Below are positions 8,392 through 16,911 of a stretch of 64,000 bases of DNA, one piece after another. The stretch spans positions 186,001 to 250,000 of the forward strand of contig CBDCXE010000001.1 of NCBI GenBank assembly GCA_965223725.1, read 5' to 3'. This DNA is from CBDCXE01 sp965223725 [NCBI: Nitrospinota bacterium] (GTDB taxonomy: Bacteria; Nitrospinota_A; UBA7883). The position numbers and the translations under genes were made by a program. Numbering within the stretch: the stretch's first letter is position 1; every line of letters starts with the position of its first letter. Under the pieces are notes generated by a model that made no database searches, was not told the DNA's origin, and worked only from the letters and a program-made list of their open reading frames with translations.

Positions 8392-9297
8392 AAGTTTACA
8401 AGCCCGGCTCTTGGCGTCAACACTTACTTTAAAATCATTTTTAATTATGCTCTCGGCACCTCGAAAGATAGCAAATCCCCCTGCGTAATTGCCAAATCTT
8501 GTTATGCGAAATTCCGCACAAACAACTCCCGAGGCGTCTACACGACTTTCTTTACGATTTCCTTGAAGTTCAATAACCACCTGGTCGCTTGGTTTAATAT
8601 GTTTCAGCTTCAAACACAATTTTACTACACTGAAACCATTAAAGTGCTGTACACCATCACACTTAGCAAGGACCTGCGGCTTGTCACTGCTGTCATCATC
8701 TCCGCCGTCGTCACCGTCATTATCGGCAAGAACCCCAGCAATAAAAGTAGCGAAATTAGCCAGACTATCATCACTAGTGGCTTTCGCAAATGAAATCAGC
8801 TCTGCTGTTGTTGTATGGCTCTCACTTAGTGGCTCCCCATGTATAATGCTTAATCCTTTAGCAAGCGCTGTGATCGCTTCCTCCCTTTCTTGGTCCCCCC
8901 CTGCTTCCTCATCAGTAAGAGTGTTTGACCGGGTTGTTGATGCAACATTTGCAAGATAGCTTATGCATGTTGGCACGCCCGGCTCGCCTTCTTGGGGCTG
9001 GATGGTCGCTGTCACCGTATCGCCATCTGTTGATTCGTTCGTCACAAGGCTATAGTCGTAACAGACATCGTTCATGCCATACCGGGCAACCAGCTCATTG
9101 GTGAGAATATAGTAGATACCCATCTCGGAAACATCAACGGTTCTGGTAGCATCATTGGTTTCAACAGAGGTGATCTGATACACACCTGTCAAGCTGGTAA
9201 GGTTGAGTGGTTCGCTATTACCACCGTCGCCACCGCCGCAGGTGGAGAAGGCAAGCATTGCTAACAGAATGGTGATTGACTGGAACTTTTTAGACAT
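8389..9297 (-). CDS. Putative lipoprotein of unknown function, flanked by direct repeats
   Basis: This 302-aa protein starts with a lipoprotein-like signal, and Cys20 (FSTCGGG) is the probable acylated residue. The residue at -1 is Thr rather than the usual Gly, Ala or Ser, so lipidation is likely but not certain. The middle holds a low-complexity stretch rich in Asp and Gly (about residues 193-207). The C-terminal 95 residues look like a small beta domain with paired cysteines. I do not recognise a family. The gene lies exactly between two copies of the 3' end of the neighbouring IscA-type gene, and its stop codon is the last base triplet of copy A. Confidence 0.75.
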   Translation of the reverse strand: MSKKFQSITILLAMLAFSTCGGGDGGNSEPLNLTSLTGVYQITSVETNDATRTVDVSEMGIYYILTNELVARYGMNDVCYDYSLVTNESTDGDTVTATIQPQEGEPGVPTCISYLANVASTTRSNTLTDEEAGGDQEREEAITALAKGLSIIHGEPLSESHTTTAELISFAKATSDDSLANFATFIAGVLADNDGDDGGDDDSSDKPQVLAKCDGVQHFNGFSVVKLCLKLKHIKPSDQVVIELQGNRKESRVDASGVVCAEFRITRFGNYAGGFAIFRGAESIIKNDFKVSVDAKSRACKL

Positions 9298-9376
9298 CTT
9301 TTTGCCCCCCCCTAAATTGAGCTTCCTATCTGAACACTTTACTTGCTAAAGATTATACACTAATTATACCGTCAAG

Positions 9377-9406
9377 AAAAAAAAGGGGGCCAGCGTCCTG
9401 ACCCCC
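9377..9406 (-). terminator. Rho-independent terminator of the IscA-type gene
   Basis: The minus-strand hairpin (stem GGGGGTCAG/CTGGCCCCC, loop GACG) is followed by eight T residues. It lies about 20 bp after the stop codon at 9425. Confidence 0.87.
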
Positions 9407-9476
9407 ACTTGATTTAAATCAATATCAGGCGGAAAATGATTTGCCGCAACCACACCCGCCGGTGGCCTGCGGATTA
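9377..9476. repeat. Direct repeat copy B: genuine 3' end of the IscA-type gene
   Basis: This is the partner of 8291-8391. Here the coding part is continuous with the intact IscA-type gene, so this copy is the resident one and copy A the duplicate. Confidence 0.93.
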
Positions 9477-9748
9477 TTGAATACGAAATAGGAGCCTTGC
9501 AGCCCGTTCTGATAGTCTATCTCTATCCCGCTGACAAGGGCGAGCGATTTCTCATCAACGATAAGTGTGACTCCATTACTGTCAAATTTGCTATCTCCAT
9601 CATATTCTTCATTTTCAAACCCAAGGCGATATTCATTTCCAGAACACCCACCTTCCAGCACAGCAATACGAAGGTATTTTGATGTGTCACTGGAATCCTC
9701 TTTTGCTTTTATCACCTGATCAGCCGCTGCTTGTGTCAAAGTTACCAT
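9425..9748 (-). CDS. IscA/ErpA/HesB-type iron-sulfur carrier
   Basis: A-type carrier proteins accept Fe-S clusters and pass them to apo-enzymes in the cytosol. The 107-aa length is typical. The three conserved cysteines are Cys35 (GGCSGNEYRLGF) and the C-terminal pair in GGCGCGKSFSA. I cannot decide between IscA and ErpA from sequence alone, so I give no symbol. LipA, MoaA, NadA and MqnC in this window are all possible clients, but that is inference. Its 3' end and terminator are duplicated at 8291-8391. Confidence 0.93.
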   Translation of the reverse strand: MVTLTQAAADQVIKAKEDSSDTSKYLRIAVLEGGCSGNEYRLGFENEEYDGDSKFDSNGVTLIVDEKSLALVSGIEIDYQNGLQGSYFVFNNPQATGGCGCGKSFSA

Positions 9749-9916
9749 ATTAAAATCTCCTATCTGTCATATCGAAGTGGACGGATTAGCCCACTGGAAT
9801 GAAACCGGTTATCATTATCAGTCTTAGAGTAAAGTTTATCATCTGACAAGCTGGTTTGCAACCTAATACCCTACAATATGGATAAACCACCGGCAGCTAT
9901 ATCAACTCATAGATAA

Positions 9917-10303
9917 TCAGAAGGTTGCAGGCGCCTCTCTTATGGTAATCGAAAACCCTTTGCTCACCCTGCGGGTCAGTTCAGATGCCATTACTGAAAA
10001 ATTATAAACTCCAGCGACCGTAGGAGCGCCCCGTATCTGGCCACGGTTATCAATGCTGATCCCCGGCGGCAGTTCCCCAGCCACCAACTCCCATCGCACA
10101 TTTCTGTCATCATCCCACCACCAGCAGTTTGGCGCGTCGGCGCTCATGTTATACCTGTATTCCACACCCATGGTCCCGGCAGGCAGACCGTCATCCACAA
10201 TTTTTAACCCGTCACATCCGTTATTGCCACAACCGCTCAAGCCACTGCCTGCGCTGATCGCAACCAATAGAGCCACAGTAATCAGCAAAACATATTTTTT
10301 CAT
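9917..10303 (-). CDS. Ig-like domain lipoprotein
   Basis: This 128-aa protein has an N-terminal signal and a lipobox (LSGC, Cys25). It then has one putative Ig-like domain of the He_PIG type, recognised by GELPPGISIDNRGQIRGAP followed by AGVYNFSVMA. It should be an envelope lipoprotein with a binding or structural role; no ligand can be named. Its start codon overlaps the rnr stop by four bases (10300-10303), so it is probably translated by coupling from the rnr message, which is an unusual partner for such a protein. Confidence 0.82.
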   Translation of the reverse strand: MKKYVLLITVALLVAISAGSGLSGCGNNGCDGLKIVDDGLPAGTMGVEYRYNMSADAPNCWWWDDDRNVRWELVAGELPPGISIDNRGQIRGAPTVAGVYNFSVMASELTRRVSKGFSITIREAPATF

Positions 10304-12516
10304 GCTTGCTTTTTCCTTCTTTTCATACTCTTTCGCCTTTCCCTTGGTCTTCGCCCTTCATTCTTATTACTATTTTTTCCGGACACTTTTTTCCTTTTGC
10401 TTTTTTTATCTATCCACTCAAAATCGATCTGCCGCCGATCCAGCAATACACTGGCCACCCGGATCGATACGCGATCCCCCAGCCGGAACCGTTTCCCGGT
10501 CCGCTCCCCGGTCAGCGAATGTTCTTCTTCCTTATATATATAGTAGTCGTCATGGATCGAGGTGATCCGCACCAGCCCTTCCACGGCAGGCTCGTTAAGT
10601 TCCACAAAAAAACCGAACGACGTAACGCCAGAGATGATGCCATCGAATTCTTCCCCTACCCTGTCCGCCATATATTGTGTCTGGCGCAGCTTGATGATAT
10701 CGCGTTCCGCTTCCTCCGCGGTTCGCTCCGCAATAGAGCAATGATCGGCGATTTCAGGAATAGCGTCTTGCCAATACTTTTTACGCTTTTTGCCCAGTAT
10801 CAGATCTTTTAACAAACGATGGGTGATCAGGTCCGGGTATCGCCTGATGGGGCTGGTGAAATGGGCGTAGTGCTTGAACGCCAATGAAAAATGGCCAAGG
10901 TTGACGCCTGAGTATCTGGCCTGTTTCATCGAGCGCAACATCACATGGGCCACCAGTTTTTCCTCCGGCTTATCGGCCACAGCGGTCAGGATCTCTTGCA
11001 TCTCTTTGGGTGTGAGCCCTTCCTTACGTTTGAACCGAAACCCGAAGGCGGCCAGGAACTCTTTTAATGATTCAACTTTAAAACTGTCCGGCTTGTCATG
11101 AACCCTGTATATGGCCGGATAGCTGTTTAAAGCCAGATGCTCCGCCACCACACGGTTCGCGGCCAGCATGAATTCCTCGATGATCCTGTGCGCCACATTT
11201 CGTTTAGCGCGCACTATATTCTCCGCCCGGCCGGTGATATCCAGCACCACCTGCGGCTCCGGCAGATCAAAATCGAGCGCGCCCTGTTTTGCCCGACGTT
11301 TGCGCAACAACCCGGCCAACGTCTCCATGTTCCGGAAATGTTCGACCAGCCCGCCATACCTGCCCAAAGTGTGGCTGTCGTTATCCTCCAGTATGGCGGC
11401 CACATCCGTATAGGTCATCCGCTCCACCGACCTGATCACCGATTGCTTGATCTTGTAATCGACCACTTCGCCCGTTTTGTTGAGGGTCATGATACAGCTC
11501 ATGGTGAGCCGGTCCACCTTCGGGTTCAGCGAGCACAACCCATGGGAAAGCTCCAGCGGCAACATCGGCACCACAGTGCCAGGGAAATAGACAGAGACCG
11601 AACGCTTGAACGCCTCCTTGTCCAGCGCCGAGCCTTCGGTCACATAGTGTGATACGTCGGCGATGTGCACACCCAGCTTCCATTGGCCATCGCTACTTCT
11701 CTCCACTTCCACCGCGTCATCGAAATCCTGGGCCGTTTCGCCATCGATGGTGACGATCGGCCGATAGCGCAGATCGAGCCGATCCGGATAATAGCCATCC
11801 TCCGGCAATGATACCGACCGCGCCTCGTTAATTGCCATGGGAGGAAATTCGGAACGGATATGAAACTTTGCGGTGACCACCTTGATCTCTACCTGAGGAT
11901 CGTTGCAGTCGCCTAATATTTTCGTTATCTTGGCTTGCGCGCGACGATGCCGAGACGGGTATTCGACAATCTTTGCTATCACCGCGTCGCCGTCGTTTGC
12001 GTCCATGGTTCCGTCATCGTCGATATGGAAATCGTGGGTTATCCGGTCGTCGAAAGGTATCACATAGCCACCATGGCGCAACTGATCGAAAGAGCCAGCG
12101 ATGGTAAAGTGGGCCCGCTCCAGCACACGGATCACCCTGCCCTCCCGTCGCCCGTTTTTATGCGACGCTTCGATCCTGCATACAACACGGTCGCCATGCA
12201 TCACCTCATCGAAGTTGCGGGCGCTCAGGTATACATCTTCCTGCCCTGCGTCATCCGGGATGACAAAACCATATCCATCACGATGGCCTTGCACAATACC
12301 GGTGACCAGGTTCATTTTGTCTGGCAGACCGTAACGTCCACCTTTGATCCGGACGATCACGCCGCTGTCGGCCAGCGCTTTTATGGCGCGTCTTGTCTGG
12401 ACACGATCGGTCCTTTTAACATCCAGTCGGGCGATTATCTCTTGCATGGACAATGGGTTTGTCAACAAACCCTTCAGCTTCTGCTTCAGTTCGGCGTCTT
12501 TAGTGGGCATTATCAA
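10300..12516 (-). CDS. rnr: Ribonuclease R
   Basis: RNase R is a processive 3'-5' exoribonuclease that degrades structured RNA. The 738-aa protein shows the family order: an N-terminal winged helix (about 1-65), cold-shock domains (about 70-230), the catalytic RNB domain (about 245-580) and a C-terminal S1 domain (about 625-710). A basic tail ends the protein. The RNB metal-binding aspartates are in IDGETAQDFDDAVEV. A start at the ATG at 12516 or at 12510 (MPTKD) is equally possible. The downstream Ig-like lipoprotein overlaps its stop codon. Confidence 0.96.
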   Translation of the reverse strand: MIMPTKDAELKQKLKGLLTNPLSMQEIIARLDVKRTDRVQTRRAIKALADSGVIVRIKGGRYGLPDKMNLVTGIVQGHRDGYGFVIPDDAGQEDVYLSARNFDEVMHGDRVVCRIEASHKNGRREGRVIRVLERAHFTIAGSFDQLRHGGYVIPFDDRITHDFHIDDDGTMDANDGDAVIAKIVEYPSRHRRAQAKITKILGDCNDPQVEIKVVTAKFHIRSEFPPMAINEARSVSLPEDGYYPDRLDLRYRPIVTIDGETAQDFDDAVEVERSSDGQWKLGVHIADVSHYVTEGSALDKEAFKRSVSVYFPGTVVPMLPLELSHGLCSLNPKVDRLTMSCIMTLNKTGEVVDYKIKQSVIRSVERMTYTDVAAILEDNDSHTLGRYGGLVEHFRNMETLAGLLRKRRAKQGALDFDLPEPQVVLDITGRAENIVRAKRNVAHRIIEEFMLAANRVVAEHLALNSYPAIYRVHDKPDSFKVESLKEFLAAFGFRFKRKEGLTPKEMQEILTAVADKPEEKLVAHVMLRSMKQARYSGVNLGHFSLAFKHYAHFTSPIRRYPDLITHRLLKDLILGKKRKKYWQDAIPEIADHCSIAERTAEEAERDIIKLRQTQYMADRVGEEFDGIISGVTSFGFFVELNEPAVEGLVRITSIHDDYYIYKEEEHSLTGERTGKRFRLGDRVSIRVASVLLDRRQIDFEWIDKKSKRKKVSGKNSNKNEGRRPRERRKSMKRRKKQA

Positions 12517-12690
12517 ATTCCCCGGTTTGATTTAACTTCATTGCAATAGTTTATCATTATCGAAAGTCTGTTTTTTGTGAATTATTACATAAAACCACAA
12601 ATGTAATGATTGAGAGATAGGGCGGAACATGTTAAAATTGTTAAAGTTAGCAGAATATCTGGTTTGGGTTTAATCTTGCGCGGGTGATAA

Positions 12691-13767
12691 ATGTGGCTTC
12701 ATAAAAACGAATTGAGCAGGGAAGAGCGATCTGCAAGGGCGTTATATCTGGCTTTGCGCGATGAGCTGGATCAATATCTTATCGAATTCGCCCTGGTCGA
12801 TTCCTACGCCAATTTTCAGAAAGCTAAAGAAAAATATCCATTCGTCGAGAAGCGGGAGCTGAAACCAAGGGCCAAAGTCCGCGAGGTCGAAAACTCGTTG
12901 ATGAATAGTTTTATCGTGATATTCGCCGAGGATGAAATTCCGCAGGAGATGAAAAAAAACATCCGCTATTTCTCTAACAATAAAGTGACCAAAGAGCATC
13001 TGGGTGAGCTGAAACTTATCGGGTTGAACCTATCTGACCGGTTTCAGAAACAGATGAAATATTTTGAGAGCAACAAATTCAATGATCTTTTGCGTATGTT
13101 GCTGCCGGTGGACTATGCCTTGTTAATACAAAAGGACAACTCGATCAAACATAAGAACCGTTATGCGTTGAGTCATTTCCATGTGCGGATAGACTGGATG
13201 ATCGACAGCGCGGCGGAGTCGATGGCCAAGGAGCTGCGCTATATCTCTAAGGATCTTTATGAAAAGGGTGAAGAGTTCGCCTTGGAAGTGGTGGAAAAAC
13301 TTTTTGAATATTATTCGTTCCATCACAGCGTTTCCGGCAGGCGTACTGCGGCCATGCTGGCGGGGCAGCTGTTGCGTCAAGCGTCGTTTTTCAGCACAAT
13401 TTTCGTCTCATCGGCGGAGAGCCGGACATTAACCAGAATATCGGAGAACGGGGTCAGCAAGTTTGCGCTGATACAGCTGGACAACCAGGCCATAGAGCAT
13501 ATCGAGAAACATAAAAATGGCAATCCCAATTTTACCAAGGATTTTCTGATACATCGCACCAAGGATTATGGCGTGGCCATTCTTCAGGTGGTTTACACTC
13601 ATAACGAACATTCGAAACCACCCATAGATGGGAAAATGCGCGACCTGAAAGTCGACCTTCAATGGCTGAGGATACGTAACCAGCTATTACTGCCAAAAAC
13701 TTCCACCCGATCTGTCCGTCCGATTAAATATCAGATAATTTATGACCAGCAAGATCCGTTAACCTGA
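12691..13767 (+). CDS. Unknown 358-aa cytoplasmic protein
   Basis: I do not recognise this protein. It is rich in Lys, Glu, Arg and aromatic residues. It has no signal peptide or membrane helix and is predicted to be mostly helical in its first 240 residues. The C-terminal third contains alternating hydrophobic segments and ends in a basic stretch. No catalytic motif is evident. Its codon use looks like that of its neighbours, so it is probably an ordinary chromosomal gene. It stands alone between rnr (divergent) and the sugar epimerase 39 bp downstream on the same strand. Confidence 0.78.
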   Translation: MWLHKNELSREERSARALYLALRDELDQYLIEFALVDSYANFQKAKEKYPFVEKRELKPRAKVREVENSLMNSFIVIFAEDEIPQEMKKNIRYFSNNKVTKEHLGELKLIGLNLSDRFQKQMKYFESNKFNDLLRMLLPVDYALLIQKDNSIKHKNRYALSHFHVRIDWMIDSAAESMAKELRYISKDLYEKGEEFALEVVEKLFEYYSFHHSVSGRRTAAMLAGQLLRQASFFSTIFVSSAESRTLTRISENGVSKFALIQLDNQAIEHIEKHKNGNPNFTKDFLIHRTKDYGVAILQVVYTHNEHSKPPIDGKMRDLKVDLQWLRIRNQLLLPKTSTRSVRPIKYQIIYDQQDPLT

Positions 13768-13806
13768 TATCATCATAGACTTTTCTGGACAGGAGATAAT
13801 AAGCAT

Positions 13807-14814
13807 TTGAACGCATTGGTAACAGGAGCGGCGGGGTTTATCGGGTTCCATCTTTGCCGTCGATTGCTCGGAGAGGGTCATACAGTTGTCGGGATCGACA
13901 ACATGAATAAATATTATGATGTCACACTCAAGGGCGCACGGCTGGAAATCCTGCGGGACTATCCCAAATTCACTTTTATAAAAGCCAGCCTGGAGGACCG
14001 CGAGACGATAGAAGAAATCTTCGCCTCTCACAAGTTCGACTGTGTGGTCAACCTGGCGGCGCAGGCCGGGGTGCGCTACTCGCTGGACAACCCGATGGTA
14101 TATATAGATTCTAACCTGACCGGCTTCGCGAACATCCTGGAAGCGTGTCGGCACAACAACATCGGGCATCTTGTTTACGCTTCATCCAGCTCGGTATACG
14201 GCGCCAACAAAACTTTGCCCTTCACCGAGAAGCAGAACGTCGACCACCCGCTCTCCCTATACGCCGCCACAAAAAAATCGAACGAACTGATGGCTCATAC
14301 CTACAGCTCGCTGTTTTGCCTGCCCACCACCGGGCTGCGGTTTTTCACTGTGTATGGCCCCTGGGGCCGGCCCGACATGGCGCTGTTCAAGTTTACCAAG
14401 GCGATACTGGAGGGTAAACCGATCGATGTTTATAACTATGGAGACATGCGGCGTGACTTCACATTTATCGACGATATAGTGGACGGCGTGGTGAAAGTAA
14501 TAGACAAACCGGCGCAAGTGGATAAACAGTGGACCGGCCTGAACCCGCAACCGGAATCGAGCTATGCGCCCTACCGGCTCTACAATATCGGCAACAACTG
14601 GTCGGAAAACCTGGTTCGTATGATCGAGGTGCTGGAAGAGTGCCTGGGTAAAACAGCCGAGAAAAACATGATGCCAATGCAGCCTGGAGATGTGTATGAA
14701 ACAGCGGCCAATATCGATCTGTTGCAATCATTTGCAGGGTTCGACCCTAAAACAACCATCGAAGATGGAATCCCGAAATTCGTCGAATGGTACCGCGAAT
14801 ATTATAAAGTCTAG
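13807..14814 (+). CDS. NAD-dependent sugar-nucleotide epimerase, UDP-glucuronate 4-epimerase type
   Basis: This 335-aa short-chain dehydrogenase/reductase acts on nucleotide sugars for cell-surface polysaccharides. The Rossmann motif GAAGFIG is at residues 7-13. The catalytic motif is YAATKKSNE (YxxxK), and the serine lies in YASSSSVYG. The blocks RFFTVYGPWGRPDMALFKFT and YNYGDMRRDFTFIDDI are typical of UDP-glucuronate 4-epimerases. The start is the TTG at 13807, supported by an upstream AGGAG. Substrate choice needs an assay. The YkgJ-like gene begins 2 bp after its stop. Confidence 0.9.
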   Translation: MNALVTGAAGFIGFHLCRRLLGEGHTVVGIDNMNKYYDVTLKGARLEILRDYPKFTFIKASLEDRETIEEIFASHKFDCVVNLAAQAGVRYSLDNPMVYIDSNLTGFANILEACRHNNIGHLVYASSSSVYGANKTLPFTEKQNVDHPLSLYAATKKSNELMAHTYSSLFCLPTTGLRFFTVYGPWGRPDMALFKFTKAILEGKPIDVYNYGDMRRDFTFIDDIVDGVVKVIDKPAQVDKQWTGLNPQPESSYAPYRLYNIGNNWSENLVRMIEVLEECLGKTAEKNMMPMQPGDVYETAANIDLLQSFAGFDPKTTIEDGIPKFVEWYREYYKV

Positions 14815-14816
14815 CG

Positions 14817-15194
14817 ATGAGCAAGAAGGAAAAGACCTGCGAAGGGTGCCCGGCGCTCTGTTGTAGCGATCTGGAAGAGTCTATCATCCGGCCCAGGACC
14901 ATCGAGGATGTTGACAATCTTAAATGGGAGCTGCATTTTTCCAACACGAAGGTTTTCATCCGACGCCAGCGATGGTACAAACTGACGATGGGCAAATGTA
15001 TATACCTTAACGGCCATAACCGCTGCACTATATATGAACGAAGACCTCAGGTATGCCGGGATCATAACCCACCGGCATGTGAGTATTATGGCTCTATATA
15101 TGATGTACTGTTCGAAACACCCGATGAGTTGCAGGAGTTTATCGATGATGAAAAGAGCATAAGACGCCATCGCAGCACTGGGGGAAACCAGTAG
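14817..15194 (+). CDS. YkgJ-type CxxCxxxCC metal-cluster protein
   Basis: This 125-aa protein has the YkgJ-family pattern: Cys8, Cys11, Cys15 and Cys16 (CEGCPALCC). GKCIYL, RCTIYERRPQVCRDH and a later Cys follow. Such proteins bind zinc or an iron cluster, and their role is largely unknown. It is soluble. Its start lies 2 bp after the epimerase stop, so the two are co-transcribed. A second, much smaller cysteine-rich protein follows at 15273. Confidence 0.87.
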   Translation: MSKKEKTCEGCPALCCSDLEESIIRPRTIEDVDNLKWELHFSNTKVFIRRQRWYKLTMGKCIYLNGHNRCTIYERRPQVCRDHNPPACEYYGSIYDVLFETPDELQEFIDDEKSIRRHRSTGGNQ

Positions 15195-15272
15195 TCTTTA
15201 GGGCGATATCTTTTACATCATGTTGACATGAGGGATGATGATGTTTAACATGATTGATTTTTCGAGGTTGAG

Positions 15273-15425
15273 ATGTCCGCATCAGAATGCGCCATTTGCG
15301 CATGGAAAGCCAATTGCAACCTGAAGTTCGCGCAGCAAAGCTCGGACCTGTATTGCAAGGAGTTCACCCGCGACATAAGGTTGGGTAAACCGGATAAAAA
15401 CACCGAAAAGGAAAACGAAAAATAA
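15273..15425 (+). CDS. 50-aa cysteine-rich protein
   Basis: This short frame was found by reading the sequence. It starts at an ATG preceded by GAGGTTGAG, a good ribosome-binding site. Its cysteines form the pattern C-x2-C-x5-C and then YCKEF (Cys6, Cys9, Cys15, Cys28), which suggests a single metal site. A charged Lys/Glu/Asn tail ends the protein. Similar small CxxC...YCxxF proteins occur in other bacteria as hypotheticals. It lies between the YkgJ-like gene and a tRNA gene, 5 bp before the tRNA. Confidence 0.7.
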   Translation: MSASECAICAWKANCNLKFAQQSSDLYCKEFTRDIRLGKPDKNTEKENEK

Positions 15426-15430
15426 TCGAT

Positions 15431-15507
15431 GGCGGAGTAGCTCAGGTGGTTAGAGCATGCGGCTCATATCCGCAGTGTCGGGGGTTCAACTCCCTCCTCC
15501 GCTACCA
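15431..15507 (+). tRNA. tRNA-Met (anticodon CAT)
   Basis: This 77-nt cloverleaf has acceptor GGCGGAG/CTCCGCT, a D arm with GCTCAGGTGGTTAGAGC and the anticodon stem TGCGG/CCGCA. The loop CTCATAT gives CAT, the T arm GGGGG-TTCAACT-CCCTC follows, and CCA is encoded. The first acceptor pair is G-U. The CAT anticodon and body fit elongator tRNA-Met best. A tRNA-Ile whose C34 becomes lysidine cannot be excluded by eye. It is not an initiator type, because the anticodon stem lacks three consecutive G-C pairs in the initiator arrangement. Confidence 0.93.
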
Positions 15508-15524
15508 GATTTATTATCGGTTCT

Positions 15525-16040
15525 TTATTTGAATTTTGGGCAGGGGGATTCACCGTTGTTTTCGATCTTGGGGAATAGCCACAGGCTGAAACCGGGGACG
15601 ATCACCGGGTGGGCCCGTTGTCGCTTGTATGATCCGTCCGGGTTTTTCACCCATTGGCTCATGGAGAGGTATGTGTCGCCAGGCTCTTGGCTATAAATAG
15701 AAACCTGGTACACCTCACCCTTGTCACTCTCGTCGATAAGAATCAGGCGGCCTTCCCTGATCGCGGCGCCTTGCCTGACATAGTCGGTATCTTCCGCTCG
15801 ATTCAGCCACCCGATGATCTCTATAATGTCGTCGACTTTATCAAACTCAGTGCATACAGGTTTGGAGGTTGCGCCTACACCAGGTATATAGATCACCAGT
15901 TTCACATCGTTATGGTCCAGGCTTAACAGGCTTTCTAGCAACAGACTTTTGCCGGGATGACGGTCAGCATAGAATATGTATGCGGCAAGCAGTAAAATCG
16001 CGAGAAGAATATAAAACAGAAGCCGCAAAATAAAACGCAT
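15525..16040 (-). CDS. Membrane-anchored protein of unknown function
   Basis: This 171-aa protein has one N-terminal membrane helix (about residues 4-24) followed by a soluble domain, so it is probably anchored in the inner membrane facing the periplasm. I do not recognise the family. The soluble part contains two cysteines, one at the extreme C-terminus (SPCPKFK). It converges on tRNA-Met with an 18-bp gap, and its upstream region is noncoding. Confidence 0.72.
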   Translation of the reverse strand: MRFILRLLFYILLAILLLAAYIFYADRHPGKSLLLESLLSLDHNDVKLVIYIPGVGATSKPVCTEFDKVDDIIEIIGWLNRAEDTDYVRQGAAIREGRLILIDESDKGEVYQVSIYSQEPGDTYLSMSQWVKNPDGSYKRQRAHPVIVPGFSLWLFPKIENNGESPCPKFK

Positions 16041-16213
16041 ATATACAATTATACTTGTACAGAAGTCCCATAAGGGTAATTAATAACGAGCTTTATCCAG
16101 ACAGATGATATTACACATCACGAGGAACATGGATAGACAGGACTGGTCAGCTCAGGGATGCGAGAATGGTTCGCAATTAACTGTGAAAATTTAATTTGGG
16201 GATTGCAGGGTAT

Positions 16214-16564
16214 CTACTTCTCCCCACCTTCCTTATTCAAGTTCGCCGCATAGGCGATGACTTCTTCTCCGGTTTTGCCATCCAGGTCTTTCATCACTTC
16301 CATCATAATGGCTTCGGAGACTTTTGGGTCGCGTGCGATGCCGGCCGCCAGCAGAGAGCTGGGAGAGTCAAGGATCATGTTGACTGTTATGGTGTTCATA
16401 GCGTTGTCGAAGGCGGCCTTTTTTTCATCTGGCAAAGCGGCTTTCACTTTCTCCAGTGACTCTTGAAGGTTCTCGTTGCTGCTAGTGTCTATCCTGGGAG
16501 CTTTGGCGCATGATGCTATGGCGACAATGCATACAATTATTATAATCTGGGCACAGTTTCTCAC
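16214..16564 (-). CDS. Small lipoprotein, DUF6694-like
   Basis: This 116-aa lipoprotein begins at the GTG at 16564. A GGAGG ribosome-binding site lies seven bases upstream, so I prefer it to the ATG at 16606. The resulting N-terminus is a lipoprotein signal ending in the lipobox IASC with Cys19. The mature part begins with a short linker and then a helical domain (PRIDTSSNENLQESLEKV, then LPDEKKAAFDNAM). It resembles the DUF6694 lipoproteins, whose function is unknown. Confidence 0.78.
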   Translation of the reverse strand: MRNCAQIIIIVCIVAIASCAKAPRIDTSSNENLQESLEKVKAALPDEKKAAFDNAMNTITVNMILDSPSSLLAAGIARDPKVSEAIMMEVMKDLDGKTGEEVIAYAANLNKEGGEK

Positions 16565-16692
16565 AAAATATCCTCCATGTTTGGCACTTTCATGAACATC
16601 GGGCATACAATACCACAGCAGGGATCATAATAATATTTAATATTTGTTGTAGAGGCAAAAACTCTCCACGTTACTAAATATCACACACCTCT

Positions 16693-16911
16693 TCACACAT
16701 CGAAAAAGAATATTGCACAGACTCTCTGTATGAACCAAAAGGCCGCTACCGTACCTATGATATACGCGGGAACTGCATGCGCCAGTCGCGACGGTTGGTT
16801 CCACCACAATTTCGATAGCCAGATCAAGGCCGCTATAGCAATCATCACCGCTGCGACAAACAGAAGTTGCCCAATCTCCACACCGATGTTGAAACAGAAA
16901 AGCCGCCAGCG
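16693..16911 (-). pseudogene. HupE/UreJ-type membrane protein, C-terminal remnant
   Basis: The reading frame from 16911 to the stop at 16693 begins with FNIGVEIGQLLFVA, the hallmark block of the last third of HupE/UreJ_2 proteins. It ends with a second hydrophobic segment (AAFWFIQRV), as those proteins do. A TAG at 16912-16914 closes the frame upstream and no other HupE motifs are seen there, so about two thirds of the protein is missing. Full-length relatives are nickel/cobalt or hydrogenase/urease-associated membrane proteins. A 62-aa protein from the GTG at 16881 is possible, but it would lack most of the family. Confidence 0.65.
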
